A stretch of 11,132 nucleotides of DNA from DATDRS01 sp035291605. Its GTDB lineage: Bacteria > Chloroflexota > Anaerolineae > Anaerolineales > UBA6663. Position numbers and translations under genes: made by a program. The number at the start of each line of letters is the position of its first letter. The stretch's first letter is position 1. Below, piece after piece: positions 1-7,691 of the stretch. The notes below the pieces were generated by a model. The model was not told the origin of the DNA. It ran no database searches and saw nothing but the letters and a program-made list of their open reading frames with translations. Location of the stretch: NCBI GenBank assembly GCA_035291605.1, contig DATDRS010000481.1:1-11132 (forward strand), read 5' to 3'.

Positions 1-1544
1 GTCACCAGCCGTCCCGCATAACGGATGGCCGGGTATATGCTGGAACTGGAGGCGCTGAACCCGAGCGCCATGTTGCCGTCGTTATCTACCGCGAGGCTGC
101 CCATCCAGCGATAGGTGGAGTCCGGCTGATAGGTGCCCTGCTGATAGACGACCGGCGTCCCGTTCGGGTTACGCAGCTCATACCACCGAATACCGGTGAC
201 CCCGCCGCTGGCGACCGTGTGGTTCACCCACAAAGACTCGATCCCATTGATGTTACGATATTGCAGCTGCATCATCAGCCGGTCGCCGAGCGTGTCCAGC
301 TTCGCGCTGGTGCCAAGCTGAGGCACTCCCGCCTCCGAAGAGGGGAGGGTAAAAGGGGAGACGATCAGGTCAGTTGGGACGGTGGTGAAGGTGTAATTCG
401 CCGGGGCGGCCCAGTTCACACGAAACTTCCAGAGATGCAGCACATCGTTTCCGCCAAAGGTGAAATTGTCGTCCATCGCCACGAAGAAATTGGGCGCGCC
501 GCCGGGCGGCAAAGCCCCGCGCAGGTTGGCCGGCAGCATCACCTCGTCGTAGACCAGCGAGGGAATGTCAAAATGGACTTCTTGCAACGCCTGGCCGTTG
601 ATCAACGCGGTCCGGTTGAGCGCCCAGACGCGCACACCCTCGAACGGGCTGCTCGAGCCGCAGTCGCTGACGCAGTCGAACATGTTGGCGGACATGTAAT
701 AGCCGTCGGGCCACACGCCCAGCTTGGGATAGTCGGCCAGCCAGGGGTGAGAATCGTCGTCGGCGCGCAGCGCGTACAGGTACCAGCCCCCGGTAACCGG
801 GTCGCCGGTTCTCGAGACGGCGATGCACTCATAATACGGGCCTGTATCCGTGTCCTTTGTGTCCCAGGCGAAGTCGGTGAGGATCCAGCGGTCGGCCATG
901 GCGTCATACAGGACGATGGGGTCGCCAAAATTGCTGTCGTCGCAGGCCGTGTTTGTGCCGAAAAACAAAGTGTCGAAAGTGAGCGCAGTGAGGCGCGCGC
1001 CGGTCGCCTTGTTGAAAATGCCAAAGGCCGTGTTGACGGCCTGAACATAGTAAACCGGGCCGACGTCGCCGTTCGTGTCCGGCGGCCAGCCCGAGCCGCA
1101 AATGACTCCGCCGCAATCGCTGGTCAGGCTGAGGCCGTCAAAGTTTTCGAGAGGGGAGGGCATCGCGGCCAGCGGCATTTGGGTCTGGGCCAGGGCATCG
1201 GGAGGAGCTTCGTCCGCCTTGTCTTCTGGTCTGGATTCGGGGGGGTGAAGGCGGCGCCAGGGCCGCTGGATGTTTTCGTGTCTCAGTTCGGCCTGCGGCA
1301 ACTGACGGAGGTCGGCGTCCAATACGACCGGGAAGACCGGCTGGCCGACATACGGCCCCTCAACCTCCGGTTGGGGCGCGGCAGGCGTCGTCACGACAGC
1401 CGCGGTTTCGTTCCCCTGGCCCTCCTGCGCCAGTGCAGAGGCTTGAACTGGCAGCGCCAGCGAGGCAACCAGCAGCAGTCCGGCGGCCAGCACTGCCAGG
1501 CCGCACCCGCACATCCTGAGCCAACGAACATTCGCGTGTTTCAC
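1..1544 (-). CDS. Secreted protein of unknown function, C-terminus cut by window edge
   Basis: Reading the minus strand from GTG at 1544-1542 gives 514 codons with no stop, running off the left edge. AAGGAG lies 8 bases before the GTG, which supports this start. Residues 1-40 form a signal peptide: positive start (KHANVRWLR), hydrophobic core at about 15-31, and a likely signal peptidase site near PVQA-SALA. A Pro/Glu/Ala-rich stretch follows (about 41-130). The core begins near residue 133, with PPDTNGDVGPVYYVQAVNTA at 154-173, GDPIVLYDAMADRW at 208-221, YPKLGVWPDGYYMSANMF at 272-289, and YRWMGSLAVDNDGNMALGFS at 478-497. I recognise this pattern from large exported proteins of Chloroflexota and other bacteria with no assigned function; the repeating beta-strand/turn texture suggests a propeller or sandwich. 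Six cysteines (144, 149, 201, 240, 291, 295) lie in the exported part and could form disulfides. The gene is divergent from the biotin carboxylase gene. Coding status is strong; function is unknown. Confidence 0.88.
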   Translation of the reverse strand, partial: MKHANVRWLRMCGCGLAVLAAGLLLVASLALPVQASALAQEGQGNETAAVVTTPAAPQPEVEGPYVGQPVFPVVLDADLRQLPQAELRHENIQRPWRRLHPPESRPEDKADEAPPDALAQTQMPLAAMPSPLENFDGLSLTSDCGGVICGSGWPPDTNGDVGPVYYVQAVNTAFGIFNKATGARLTALTFDTLFFGTNTACDDSNFGDPIVLYDAMADRWILTDFAWDTKDTDTGPYYECIAVSRTGDPVTGGWYLYALRADDDSHPWLADYPKLGVWPDGYYMSANMFDCVSDCGSSSPFEGVRVWALNRTALINGQALQEVHFDIPSLVYDEVMLPANLRGALPPGGAPNFFVAMDDNFTFGGNDVLHLWKFRVNWAAPANYTFTTVPTDLIVSPFTLPSSEAGVPQLGTSAKLDTLGDRLMMQLQYRNINGIESLWVNHTVASGGVTGIRWYELRNPNGTPVVYQQGTYQPDSTYRWMGSLAVDNDGNMALGFSASSSSIYPAIRYAGRLV

Positions 1545-1550
1545 AATCTC

Positions 1551-1556
1551 GACTCC
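1551..1556 (-). promoter_or_regulatory. Ribosome binding site of the secreted-protein gene
   Basis: On the minus strand AAGGAG sits 8 bases before the GTG start at 1544. It is a strong Shine-Dalgarno match at a normal distance, and it decides the start in favour of this GTG over the ATG ten codons further in, which would cut into the signal peptide. Confidence 0.75.
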
Positions 1557-1576
1557 TTGAATTCATGACTTGTTGC

Positions 1577-1605
1577 ATCATACTCGAATTTAGCGCATCA
1601 CGAAA
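1577..1605 (-). promoter_or_regulatory. Weak promoter candidate for the secreted-protein gene
   Basis: On the minus strand TATGAT (positions 1582-1577) matches the -10 consensus TATAAT at five of six bases and lies about 33 bases before the GTG start. The region at the -35 distance (TTTCGT, near 1605-1600) is a poor match to TTGACA. The call rests mainly on position and the -10 box, and it could be wrong. Confidence 0.35.
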
Positions 1606-1633
1606 CCGTAACGATGCCTTCCAGATGACCAAA

Positions 1634-1705
1634 GGTAGGGGGCGGCAGCTGCCGCCCCTCCCTGCCGCCCCCTACTACGGCCGCCCCTACCTGCCGCCCC
1701 CTACC
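1634..1705. repeat. GC-rich cluster of GGTAGGGGGCGGCAG-type repeats with a 20-base palindrome
   Basis: GGTAGGGGGCGGCAG at 1634-1648 reappears as its exact reverse complement CTGCCGCCCCCTACC at 1691-1705. It also reappears as CTGCCGCCCCCTAC at 1662-1675 and CTGCCGCCCC at 1649-1658, with a related unit GGCCGCCCCTAC at 1679-1690. The first two units abut to make the perfect 20-base palindrome GGGGCGGCAGCTGCCGCCCC at 1639-1658. The cluster lies between two divergent genes, so it is not a terminator for either. Palindromes beginning GGTAGGGG are familiar as dispersed intergenic repeats in several bacterial phyla. Membership in a genome-wide family is an inference, since only one locus is visible. 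Confidence 0.75.
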
Positions 1706-1719
1706 CAAGGCGCGCCTTG
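1706..1719. repeat. Perfect 14-base palindrome
   Basis: CAAGGCGCGCCTTG equals its own reverse complement. It directly follows the GGTAGGGG-type repeat cluster and precedes a perfect short hairpin. It could be a protein-binding site or part of the same composite repeat; the sequence alone does not decide. Confidence 0.55.
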
Positions 1720-1731
1720 CCAATCGGCCTG

Positions 1732-1749
1732 AAGACCCTGAAGGGTCTT
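1732..1749. repeat. Perfect hairpin AAGACCC-TGAA-GGGTCTT upstream of the biotin carboxylase promoter
   Basis: Seven bases pair perfectly around a TGAA loop; the two outer loop bases, T and A, could also pair. Only three T residues follow, so it is a poor intrinsic terminator, and no gene ends towards it. Its right arm runs into the TTG of the proposed -35 box for the downstream gene (1749-1754). It could be a dispersed repeat unit or an operator-like site. Confidence 0.6.
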
Positions 1750-1777
1750 TGCCCCTCCCGCCCTCCGCCGTTATAAT
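1749..1777 (+). promoter_or_regulatory. Sigma70-type promoter for the biotin carboxylase operon
   Basis: TTGCCC at 1749-1754 (four of six bases of TTGACA) and a perfect TATAAT at 1772-1777 are separated by 17 bases, the optimal spacer. Transcription would begin near 1784, giving a leader of about 44 bases before the ATG at 1828. A perfect TATAAT stands out in this GC-rich intergenic DNA. The right-hand arm of a perfect hairpin touches the -35 box, so a bound protein there could affect initiation. Confidence 0.65.
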
Positions 1778-1827
1778 CCCTCCCACATCCATCCGCCGAA
1801 GGCATCCGTTGACGAAAAGAAACCGCC

Positions 1828-3342
1828 ATGTTCAAAAAAGTCCTCATCGCCAACCGGGGTGAAATCGCGGTGCGCGTCATCCGCGCCTGCCGCGAGCTGG
1901 GCATCCAGACCGTCGCCGTGTACTCGGAGGTGGACCGCAACGCCCTGCACGTCCGGTACGGCGACGAGGCCTACCTGCTCGGCCCCGCGCCCTCGCGCGA
2001 GAGCTACCTGCGCGTGGACAAGATCCTCTCCATCGCGAAAAAAGCGGGAGCGGACGCGATTCATCCGGGCTACGGCTTCCTGGCCGAGCGCGAGGATTTC
2101 GCCCAGGCCTGCGCGGACGAAGGCATCGTCTTCATCGGCCCCAAGTCCTCGGCCATTGCAGCCATGGGCGACAAGGCCGTGGCCCGCGCCACCGTGCAGA
2201 AAGCGGGCGTCCCTGTCGTCCCCGGCACGGAGGGCGAAGGCGGCCTGCGGGACGAGGAGATCATCGCCATCGCGCCGCAGATCGGTTTCCCCCTGCTCAT
2301 CAAAGCCACGGCGGGCGGCGGCGGCAAGGGGATGCGCGAAGTCAATTCGCTCGAGGAGCTGCCGGGGTTGCTCGCCTCGGCGCGACGCGAGGCCGAAGCG
2401 GCCTTCGGCGACGGCGCCGTCTACCTGGAAAAACTCATCACCCGCGCGCGGCACATCGAAATCCAACTGCTGGCGGACGAGTTCGGAAACGTGGTCCACC
2501 TCGGCGAGCGCGAGTGCTCGCTCCAGCGGCGGCACCAGAAAGTGCTGGAGGAAGCGCCCTCGGTCTTCATCGCCGACGACTACGACCTGCGCCGCCGCAT
2601 GGGCGAGATGGCCTGTAAGGCCGCCGCTGCCGTAGGCTATGTCAACGCCGGGACGATTGAATGCCTGGTGGACAAGGACAGGAATTTCTACTTCATGGAG
2701 ATGAACACGCGCCTGCAGGTGGAGCATCCGGTGACGGAACTGGTCACGGGCGTAGATATCGTCAAAGAGCAGATCCGCATCGCGCGCGGGCGCAAGCTGC
2801 GCTACACTCAGGAGGACATCATGCTGAACGGCGCGGCCATCGAGTGCCGCATCAACGCCGAGGACCCGTACAACCACTTCCTGCCCTCCACCGGGCGCAT
2901 CACCCTCAGTCACCTCCCCACCGGCCCCGGCGTGCGCGTGGACACGGGCGTGTACGCGGGCTTCGAGATCACCCCCTACTACGATTCGCTGATCTCCAAG
3001 CTCATCTGCTGGGGCGAGACGCGCGGCGAGGCGATCCTGCGCATGCGGGGCGCGCTGGAGGAATATCGCCTGCTCGGCGTGAAGACCAACATCCCCTTCC
3101 ACCAGTCCATCATGGACTCCCACCGCTTCATTGCCGGGAACTTCGACACCCGTTTCGTCGAGGAGCGCTTCAGCCTGAGCGAGGCCGAGGAGGCCAAAGA
3201 CACCCGCCCGGAGATTGCCGCGATCCTCGCCACGCTCGTCGCCCACCGCGAAACCCGGCACGCGGCGCAGGTCGTCCAGCGCGGCGCGCGCGACACGAGC
3301 AATTGGAAGTGGGTGGGCCGCTACGAGCGGATGCACCGGTAA
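1828..3342 (+). CDS. accC: Biotin carboxylase subunit of an acyl-CoA (acetyl/propionyl-CoA) carboxylase
   Basis: This 504-residue cytosolic enzyme uses ATP and bicarbonate to carboxylate biotin on a carrier protein, the first half-reaction of acetyl- or propionyl-CoA carboxylase. It opens with KKVLIANRGEIAVRVIRAC. The ATP-grasp residues seen in E. coli AccC are present: Lys116, Lys159, glycine loop GGGGKGM 163-169, His209, Lys238, Glu278, Glu291, Asn293, Arg295, the QVE at 297-299 and Arg341. E. coli AccC has 449 residues. Here about 55 more (450-504) end in SNWKWVGRYERMHR, a tail typical of acyl-CoA carboxylase alpha subunits. There is no fused biotin domain; the separate carrier lies at 7691-8191. 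The start is fixed by the conserved N-terminus, although no good Shine-Dalgarno precedes it. It is the first gene of a tight plus-strand run. The natural acyl-CoA substrate cannot be read from this subunit. Confidence 0.97.
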   Translation: MFKKVLIANRGEIAVRVIRACRELGIQTVAVYSEVDRNALHVRYGDEAYLLGPAPSRESYLRVDKILSIAKKAGADAIHPGYGFLAEREDFAQACADEGIVFIGPKSSAIAAMGDKAVARATVQKAGVPVVPGTEGEGGLRDEEIIAIAPQIGFPLLIKATAGGGGKGMREVNSLEELPGLLASARREAEAAFGDGAVYLEKLITRARHIEIQLLADEFGNVVHLGERECSLQRRHQKVLEEAPSVFIADDYDLRRRMGEMACKAAAAVGYVNAGTIECLVDKDRNFYFMEMNTRLQVEHPVTELVTGVDIVKEQIRIARGRKLRYTQEDIMLNGAAIECRINAEDPYNHFLPSTGRITLSHLPTGPGVRVDTGVYAGFEITPYYDSLISKLICWGETRGEAILRMRGALEEYRLLGVKTNIPFHQSIMDSHRFIAGNFDTRFVEERFSLSEAEEAKDTRPEIAAILATLVAHRETRHAAQVVQRGARDTSNWKWVGRYERMHR

Positions 3343-3384
3343 CGTGCGGGGATACGCCGGTCGGCGAGCCTCCCGCCCTGCGCC

Positions 3385-5421
3385 ATGACGCCGCCAGAGC
3401 GCCGTCTCGTTTTAGCCAGCCTCGTGCTCGTCGGCGCCGCGCTGCTGCGCCTCTGGCGGCTGGAGCAGGCGCCGCCGGGCTTCCACGTGGACGAGGCGTT
3501 TCACCTGCTGAGCGCGCAGAAGATCGCGCAGGGCCAGGCGTTTCCGGTCTACATCGTCGGCAACTATGGCAATGAGCCGCTCTTTGCTTACCTCTCGGCC
3601 CTCACGCTCACCTGCCTTGGCCCGACGATTTGGGCCGGACGGCTGGCCTCGGCGTGGGCCGGGTTGATCAGCCTCGCCTTCACCATTCGCCTCGGAGATG
3701 AGATGTTCCCCCGGACCGGCATGGGGACGCTGGCCGGTTTCGCGCTGGCGATGCTTTACTCTCATCTCCATTTCAGCCGCCTGGGCTCACAGCCGATCCT
3801 CGCACCCCTCGCGGCGGCGGGGAGCATGGCGATGCTCTGGCTGGGCGCGCGGACGGGAGACCGCCGGGCTTACCTCCTCGCGGGAGTCTGCCTGGGATTG
3901 GGCCTCAGCGCCTATCTTGCGTTTCGCCTGTTTCCGCTCGCGCCGCTCCTCGCGGGTCTGGGCCTGCTCTATGCCCGGCCCACCGGACGACGCTCCCTCC
4001 TTCTCGGCGGACTGCTGGCCGGCGCCGCCGCGTTGATCATCTATGCCCCGCTGGGGTGGTATTTCATTCAACACCCCGTCTGGTTTTTCAATCGCTTTAC
4101 CCTGACGACCGATGCCACGCTCGGCGCAACTGGCTGGAGCCAGGCGCTGCTAGATCATACGCTCAGAACGATCAGCGGGCTGTTTCTCAAAGGCGACATG
4201 GACGGGCGGTACAACCTCCCCGCCCGCCCGGCGCTGGACATCATTCAGTTACTATGTTTCGTCGTAGGCCTGGGCCTTTGTGCGCGGCGGGCGCGGCAGC
4301 CGGAGAGCTGGGCGCTGCTGGCCTGGCTCGGCGTCGGTCTGCTGCCCTCGGCGCTTACCGAAGACGCCCCACAGTTTGGCCGGACGACGATGGCCCTACC
4401 GGCCCTCGCCCTGATGGCGGCCCGGGGCGCCTCGGCGCTCTGGGGCTTTGCGCGCTGGCCGGCGACGCGCGCCGTGCTCGTCGCGGCGCTGGCGCTCTCG
4501 GCGGCGCTGTCCGTGCGCGATTATTTCGGGCGTTACGCCTCTGCGCCGGAGACCTTCACGACGATGAACGGCGACGAGCTGGCGATAGCGCTCGCGCTGC
4601 GCTCTGCCCCGGCGGGCGCGCGCCTTTACGCCACGCCTTTACAACGCGACTATTACCTCGCCTATGTGGATCTGGCGAAGCAATTGGAGTTTCGCACCGA
4701 GGAACCGGGGAAAATTGACCGGGGCTACTGGTCCATTGAATACCTCCTCGGCCCGGAAGCCTATGAGCGCTTCGGGGCATTCAACGGGCGCGAGTGCCTG
4801 GTGCTGCCATCCGTCACCACAGCCCCCACGATGTACGCCGTGCTGACCGACGCCAACCCGGAGGCCCTGCCTGCGCTGCAGGCAGCTTTCCCTGCCGGGA
4901 GGCGCGCTCGCGCGACTGCGTATGGAGACCGGCTGGCTCTGGAAACTTATCAGGTCCCGGCCGGGCAGACGGCGCAGGTCATGGCCGCCACATCCCGCAA
5001 CGTCAATTTCGGCGCGGTGGCCCAGTTGACCGGTTATACACTGGAGACCCAGACACTGAGGCCGGGCGACGAAATCCGCCTTAACCTGGTATGGAAAGCC
5101 GAGACGCGCACCCCCTCCGGCTACAAAATCTTTATTCACCTGATCGGCCCGCCCAAGAGCGACGGCAACCCGATCTACGCCCAGCACGACGCCGAGCCGT
5201 GCCTTAACTCGTACCCCACCTGGCAGTGGACGCCGGGCGAGTTGGTCGTGGATCGCTATTCCATCAGGATTCCGGCGGATGTGCCCGTCGGATCTTACTC
5301 CTTACAGGCCGGGTGGTACGAAGCCGTCGAGGGCGGCGAACGCCTCACCGCGACTGACGAAAGGCATCAGCCGCTCGGCGCTTCCGTCGAACTCGCGCAA
5401 ATTCAAATTGCCCCGCCGTGA
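3385..5421 (+). CDS. GT39/ArnT-like multi-pass membrane glycosyltransferase with C-terminal beta domain
   Basis: This 678-residue protein begins with a hydrophobic helix (about 8-24) followed by PPGFHVDEAFHL, with Asp36-Glu37 in the first extracytoplasmic loop. That is where GT-C enzymes of the PMT/ArnT (GT39) type carry their catalytic acid. About ten further hydrophobic segments reach to about residue 380. A soluble part follows, ending in a beta-sandwich-like domain from about residue 538 (VNFGAVAQLTGYTL, LRPGDEIRLNLVWKA, YKIFIHLIGPP, QHDAEPCL, VGSYSLQAGWYE). I recognise this C-terminal module from other large Chloroflexota membrane glycosyltransferases. The likely reaction is sugar transfer from a polyprenyl-phosphate donor outside the membrane; acceptor unknown. 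The start lies 42 bases after the carboxylase stop, in the same frame, with no strong Shine-Dalgarno and no other start codon between. The stop overlaps the next start by 4 bases (GTGA), so the two are probably translationally coupled. Confidence 0.87.
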   Translation: MTPPERRLVLASLVLVGAALLRLWRLEQAPPGFHVDEAFHLLSAQKIAQGQAFPVYIVGNYGNEPLFAYLSALTLTCLGPTIWAGRLASAWAGLISLAFTIRLGDEMFPRTGMGTLAGFALAMLYSHLHFSRLGSQPILAPLAAAGSMAMLWLGARTGDRRAYLLAGVCLGLGLSAYLAFRLFPLAPLLAGLGLLYARPTGRRSLLLGGLLAGAAALIIYAPLGWYFIQHPVWFFNRFTLTTDATLGATGWSQALLDHTLRTISGLFLKGDMDGRYNLPARPALDIIQLLCFVVGLGLCARRARQPESWALLAWLGVGLLPSALTEDAPQFGRTTMALPALALMAARGASALWGFARWPATRAVLVAALALSAALSVRDYFGRYASAPETFTTMNGDELAIALALRSAPAGARLYATPLQRDYYLAYVDLAKQLEFRTEEPGKIDRGYWSIEYLLGPEAYERFGAFNGRECLVLPSVTTAPTMYAVLTDANPEALPALQAAFPAGRRARATAYGDRLALETYQVPAGQTAQVMAATSRNVNFGAVAQLTGYTLETQTLRPGDEIRLNLVWKAETRTPSGYKIFIHLIGPPKSDGNPIYAQHDAEPCLNSYPTWQWTPGELVVDRYSIRIPADVPVGSYSLQAGWYEAVEGGERLTATDERHQPLGASVELAQIQIAPP

Positions 5422-7691
5422 ATGCTCACACGATGAAACTCCGCTGTGCGTGGCTGCGCTCCGAGCGCATTTGGGTCCCGCTGCTGCTGGCTGCGTTGAG
5501 CCTGATCTTTCTGGGCGACTTCCTCCGCCCGCCAGCCGGCCAGTACCTGGGCGGCGGCGACGTGACCAGCTTCTTGCTGCAGGGACTGCGCCTGGCGCGG
5601 AGCGAAGCCCTGGCCGGGCGGCTGCCGCTCTGGAATCCGTACCTCGCCAGCGGGCTGCCCTTGTGGGCTAATCCCGAATACGGCCTATTGTATCTGCCCA
5701 ACTGGATCATGCTCGTGCTGCCGATCCACACCGGCCTGAGCTGGCTGGCGGCCTTTCACCTATTCTGGGCAGGTTTAGGGCTGTACGTGTGGGCGCGCCT
5801 GCACCGCTTGGGCGTGGGCGGCGCGCTGGTGGGGGCGCTCACCTTTTCGTATTGCGGCTTTGTCGTGGTGCGCGTCACCGAGGGCAGCCCAAACCTCATC
5901 GCCACGCTTGTCTGGGTTCCGTGGGTGTTGGCGGCCGTCGAACACAGCCTGCGGCGGCGCACGATCAAATCGGCGTTGCTGGCTGGCCTGCCGTTAGCGA
6001 TGGGCGTCTACGCCGGCCATCCCGAAGCCGGATACCAACTCGGCCTGCTCGTCGGGTTGTGGGTGCTAGCCGAGATGGTCTGGCCGCCCGCGCCGGTCGC
6101 CTCGGCCCGCGAGCGCTGGGGCATCCCATTGCGGCAGCTCACCATCGCAGGCATCGCCGCCGTTGGCCTTTCGGCGGCGCAGTTGCTGCCCACCGCCGAA
6201 TTGATCCTTCACTCGGTCCGCCGTGGTTCCCAGGGCTACGAATTCGCCAGCCAGTACAGCCTGCCTCTCGCTCACCTCATTTCCATCTTAGTCCCCAACT
6301 TCTTCGGCGAACCGGTCCGGTTGGGCTACTGGGGCGAGGATTGGCACATCGAATACATCTTGTACCCGGGCCTGCTGGCGCTCCTGCTCGTCGGTGTGGC
6401 CATACGCCACGGGAGCGGCGAGCGCAGCGTGCGGTTATGGTTGGGTCTGACCGTGCTGGGCTTGCTGCTGGCTCTCGGCCCGGCGGGCGGCCTGCACCGG
6501 CTGGCTTACGGGATCATGCCATTGTTCAGCCTGGCGCGCGCGCCCGCGCGATTCGGATTCTGGGCTATCCTTGCCGTCGCCAGCCTCGCGGCCTGGGCAG
6601 TGGATTATCTGATGCGCCATCCCGGCCAGTCATGGGGATCGCGCTCCACCCTTGCGCTTCTGGCTGGCGCCCCAGTCGGGTTGAGTGCCCTGGCGTTTCT
6701 GTTCTACACCCTCACGCCGAGGGAAGACGCCCGCGCTTACCACATCGGCACAGGGCTGCTGGCGATGGGATTGTTCCTGGGTTTAGGCGGCGCCCTCCTC
6801 CTGTGGCGGCCTCAAGTGTCGGCGCGAACTTTGGCCGGGCTGGCGGCGCTGCTCACGCTCGCCGACCTGTGGGGCTACGGCGGCCGGGAACTCCGGTTGA
6901 CCGCCGAGGGGGAGGCCACCATGTGGGCGCGGGCCGCCGCGCTCATCGGCGACGCTAACCCCTCGCCTCCGCCTCGCGTGCTGACCTTCGGCATGAACGT
7001 GATCTTCGAAAGCAACGGGATGGACGTGGGCCTTGCCAGCGTGCGCGCCTACGAGCAGCTCATGCTGGCGGACTATCAGGCCTTCGTTGACTCAGCGCCC
7101 GACCCGCGCGCCACAACCTACGATCTGCTGAGCGCGACTTATCTGCTCATCCCCGCCGACCAGGAACAGTGGCGTAATGAACCCAGCCTGAAATATGTCG
7201 GCCCCGCCGACGACTTCGCCCTCTACCAACGCACCGCCGCGCTCTCGCACGCCTGGGTCGCTCCGCAAACGCAGACCGCCCGGAACCTGTCCGAAGTCCT
7301 CGCCGCCATCCACGCCCCCGCATTCAACCCGCGGGCCGTCGCTCTGGTCACTCAAGAGGCTGGCTGTCCCGCCGGCGCTGGCGGCGACGCCACCATCACG
7401 CGCTTCGAGCCGGACGCCGTCGCGCTCACCACGCACGGGAGCGGCCTGCTTGTGCTCAGCGAAACCTGGTATCCGGGTTGGGGGGCGACGCTTGACGGCC
7501 GGCCGGTCAAAGTGCTCAAAGCGGACGGGGCGCTGCGCGGTGTGTGCGTGCCGGACGGCGAGCACACGGTGACGTTTCGCTTCAATCCCCCCTCGGTCAA
7601 ATGGGGCTTAGGCCTGACTGGGGTTACAATTATCCTGCTGGCGGGGCTGTTCGCCCGGTTCAAAGAGCGACCCGGGAGAGAGGGCTATTGA
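5418..7691 (+). CDS. YfhO-like multi-pass membrane protein (GT-C related)
   Basis: This 757-residue protein has one N-terminal helix (about 20-36) and then the YfhO-type segment GGGDVTSFLLQGLRLARS (Asp48), followed by LPLWNPYLASGLPLWANPEY (70-89). About ten more hydrophobic helices reach to about 480. A soluble region follows, ending with the typical YfhO closing pattern SETWYPGWGATLDGRPVKVL, CVPDGEHTVTFRF and a last membrane helix near 732-748. YfhO proteins are linked to glycosylation of cell-surface polymers such as lipoteichoic acid in Firmicutes; the role here is inferred to be transfer or handling of lipid-linked sugars. The GTG at 5418 overlaps the previous stop by 4 bases. An ATG at 5433 (MKLRCAWL) is an equally plausible start, and neither has a strong Shine-Dalgarno. 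The stop overlaps the next start by 1 base (TGATG). Confidence 0.86.
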   Translation: MNAHTMKLRCAWLRSERIWVPLLLAALSLIFLGDFLRPPAGQYLGGGDVTSFLLQGLRLARSEALAGRLPLWNPYLASGLPLWANPEYGLLYLPNWIMLVLPIHTGLSWLAAFHLFWAGLGLYVWARLHRLGVGGALVGALTFSYCGFVVVRVTEGSPNLIATLVWVPWVLAAVEHSLRRRTIKSALLAGLPLAMGVYAGHPEAGYQLGLLVGLWVLAEMVWPPAPVASARERWGIPLRQLTIAGIAAVGLSAAQLLPTAELILHSVRRGSQGYEFASQYSLPLAHLISILVPNFFGEPVRLGYWGEDWHIEYILYPGLLALLLVGVAIRHGSGERSVRLWLGLTVLGLLLALGPAGGLHRLAYGIMPLFSLARAPARFGFWAILAVASLAAWAVDYLMRHPGQSWGSRSTLALLAGAPVGLSALAFLFYTLTPREDARAYHIGTGLLAMGLFLGLGGALLLWRPQVSARTLAGLAALLTLADLWGYGGRELRLTAEGEATMWARAAALIGDANPSPPPRVLTFGMNVIFESNGMDVGLASVRAYEQLMLADYQAFVDSAPDPRATTYDLLSATYLLIPADQEQWRNEPSLKYVGPADDFALYQRTAALSHAWVAPQTQTARNLSEVLAAIHAPAFNPRAVALVTQEAGCPAGAGGDATITRFEPDAVALTTHGSGLLVLSETWYPGWGATLDGRPVKVLKADGALRGVCVPDGEHTVTFRFNPPSVKWGLGLTGVTIILLAGLFARFKERPGREGY
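7680..7683 (+). promoter_or_regulatory. Ribosome binding site of the biotin carrier gene
   Basis: The purine-rich stretch GGGAGAGAGGG, of which GAGG is the core, lies 7 bases before the ATG at 7691. It sets this ATG, rather than in-frame starts further upstream, as the start of the biotin carrier. It lies inside the end of the YfhO-like gene. Confidence 0.6.

Noticed and set aside
219..1568. A 449-codon open frame on the plus strand
   Set aside because: It is codon-register antisense to the secreted-protein gene, has no convincing start signal and gives a low-complexity Arg/Gly/Val/His-rich product. The minus strand has a signal peptide, ribosome binding site and family-like blocks.
1732..1749. 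Intrinsic terminator
   Set aside because: The stem is perfect but is followed by only three T residues, and both flanking genes are transcribed away from it.
1771..3336. A 521-codon open frame on the minus strand across the whole biotin carboxylase gene
   Set aside because: It is in exact codon register with the sense gene and exists only because that GC-rich gene avoids TTA, CTA and TCA. Its product (runs of Asp, Gly, Ala, His, Val) resembles no family I know, while the sense product is a textbook biotin carboxylase.
3355..3366. Small inverted repeat CGCCG-GT-CGGCG between the carboxylase and glycosyltransferase genes
   Set aside because: Five-base arms with a two-base loop are expected by chance in DNA this GC-rich.
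5789..6958. A 389-codon plus-strand open frame inside the YfhO-like gene
   Set aside because: The product is Arg/Pro/Gly/His-rich, as expected for an out-of-frame reading of GC-rich DNA, and it lies wholly inside a clear membrane-protein gene.
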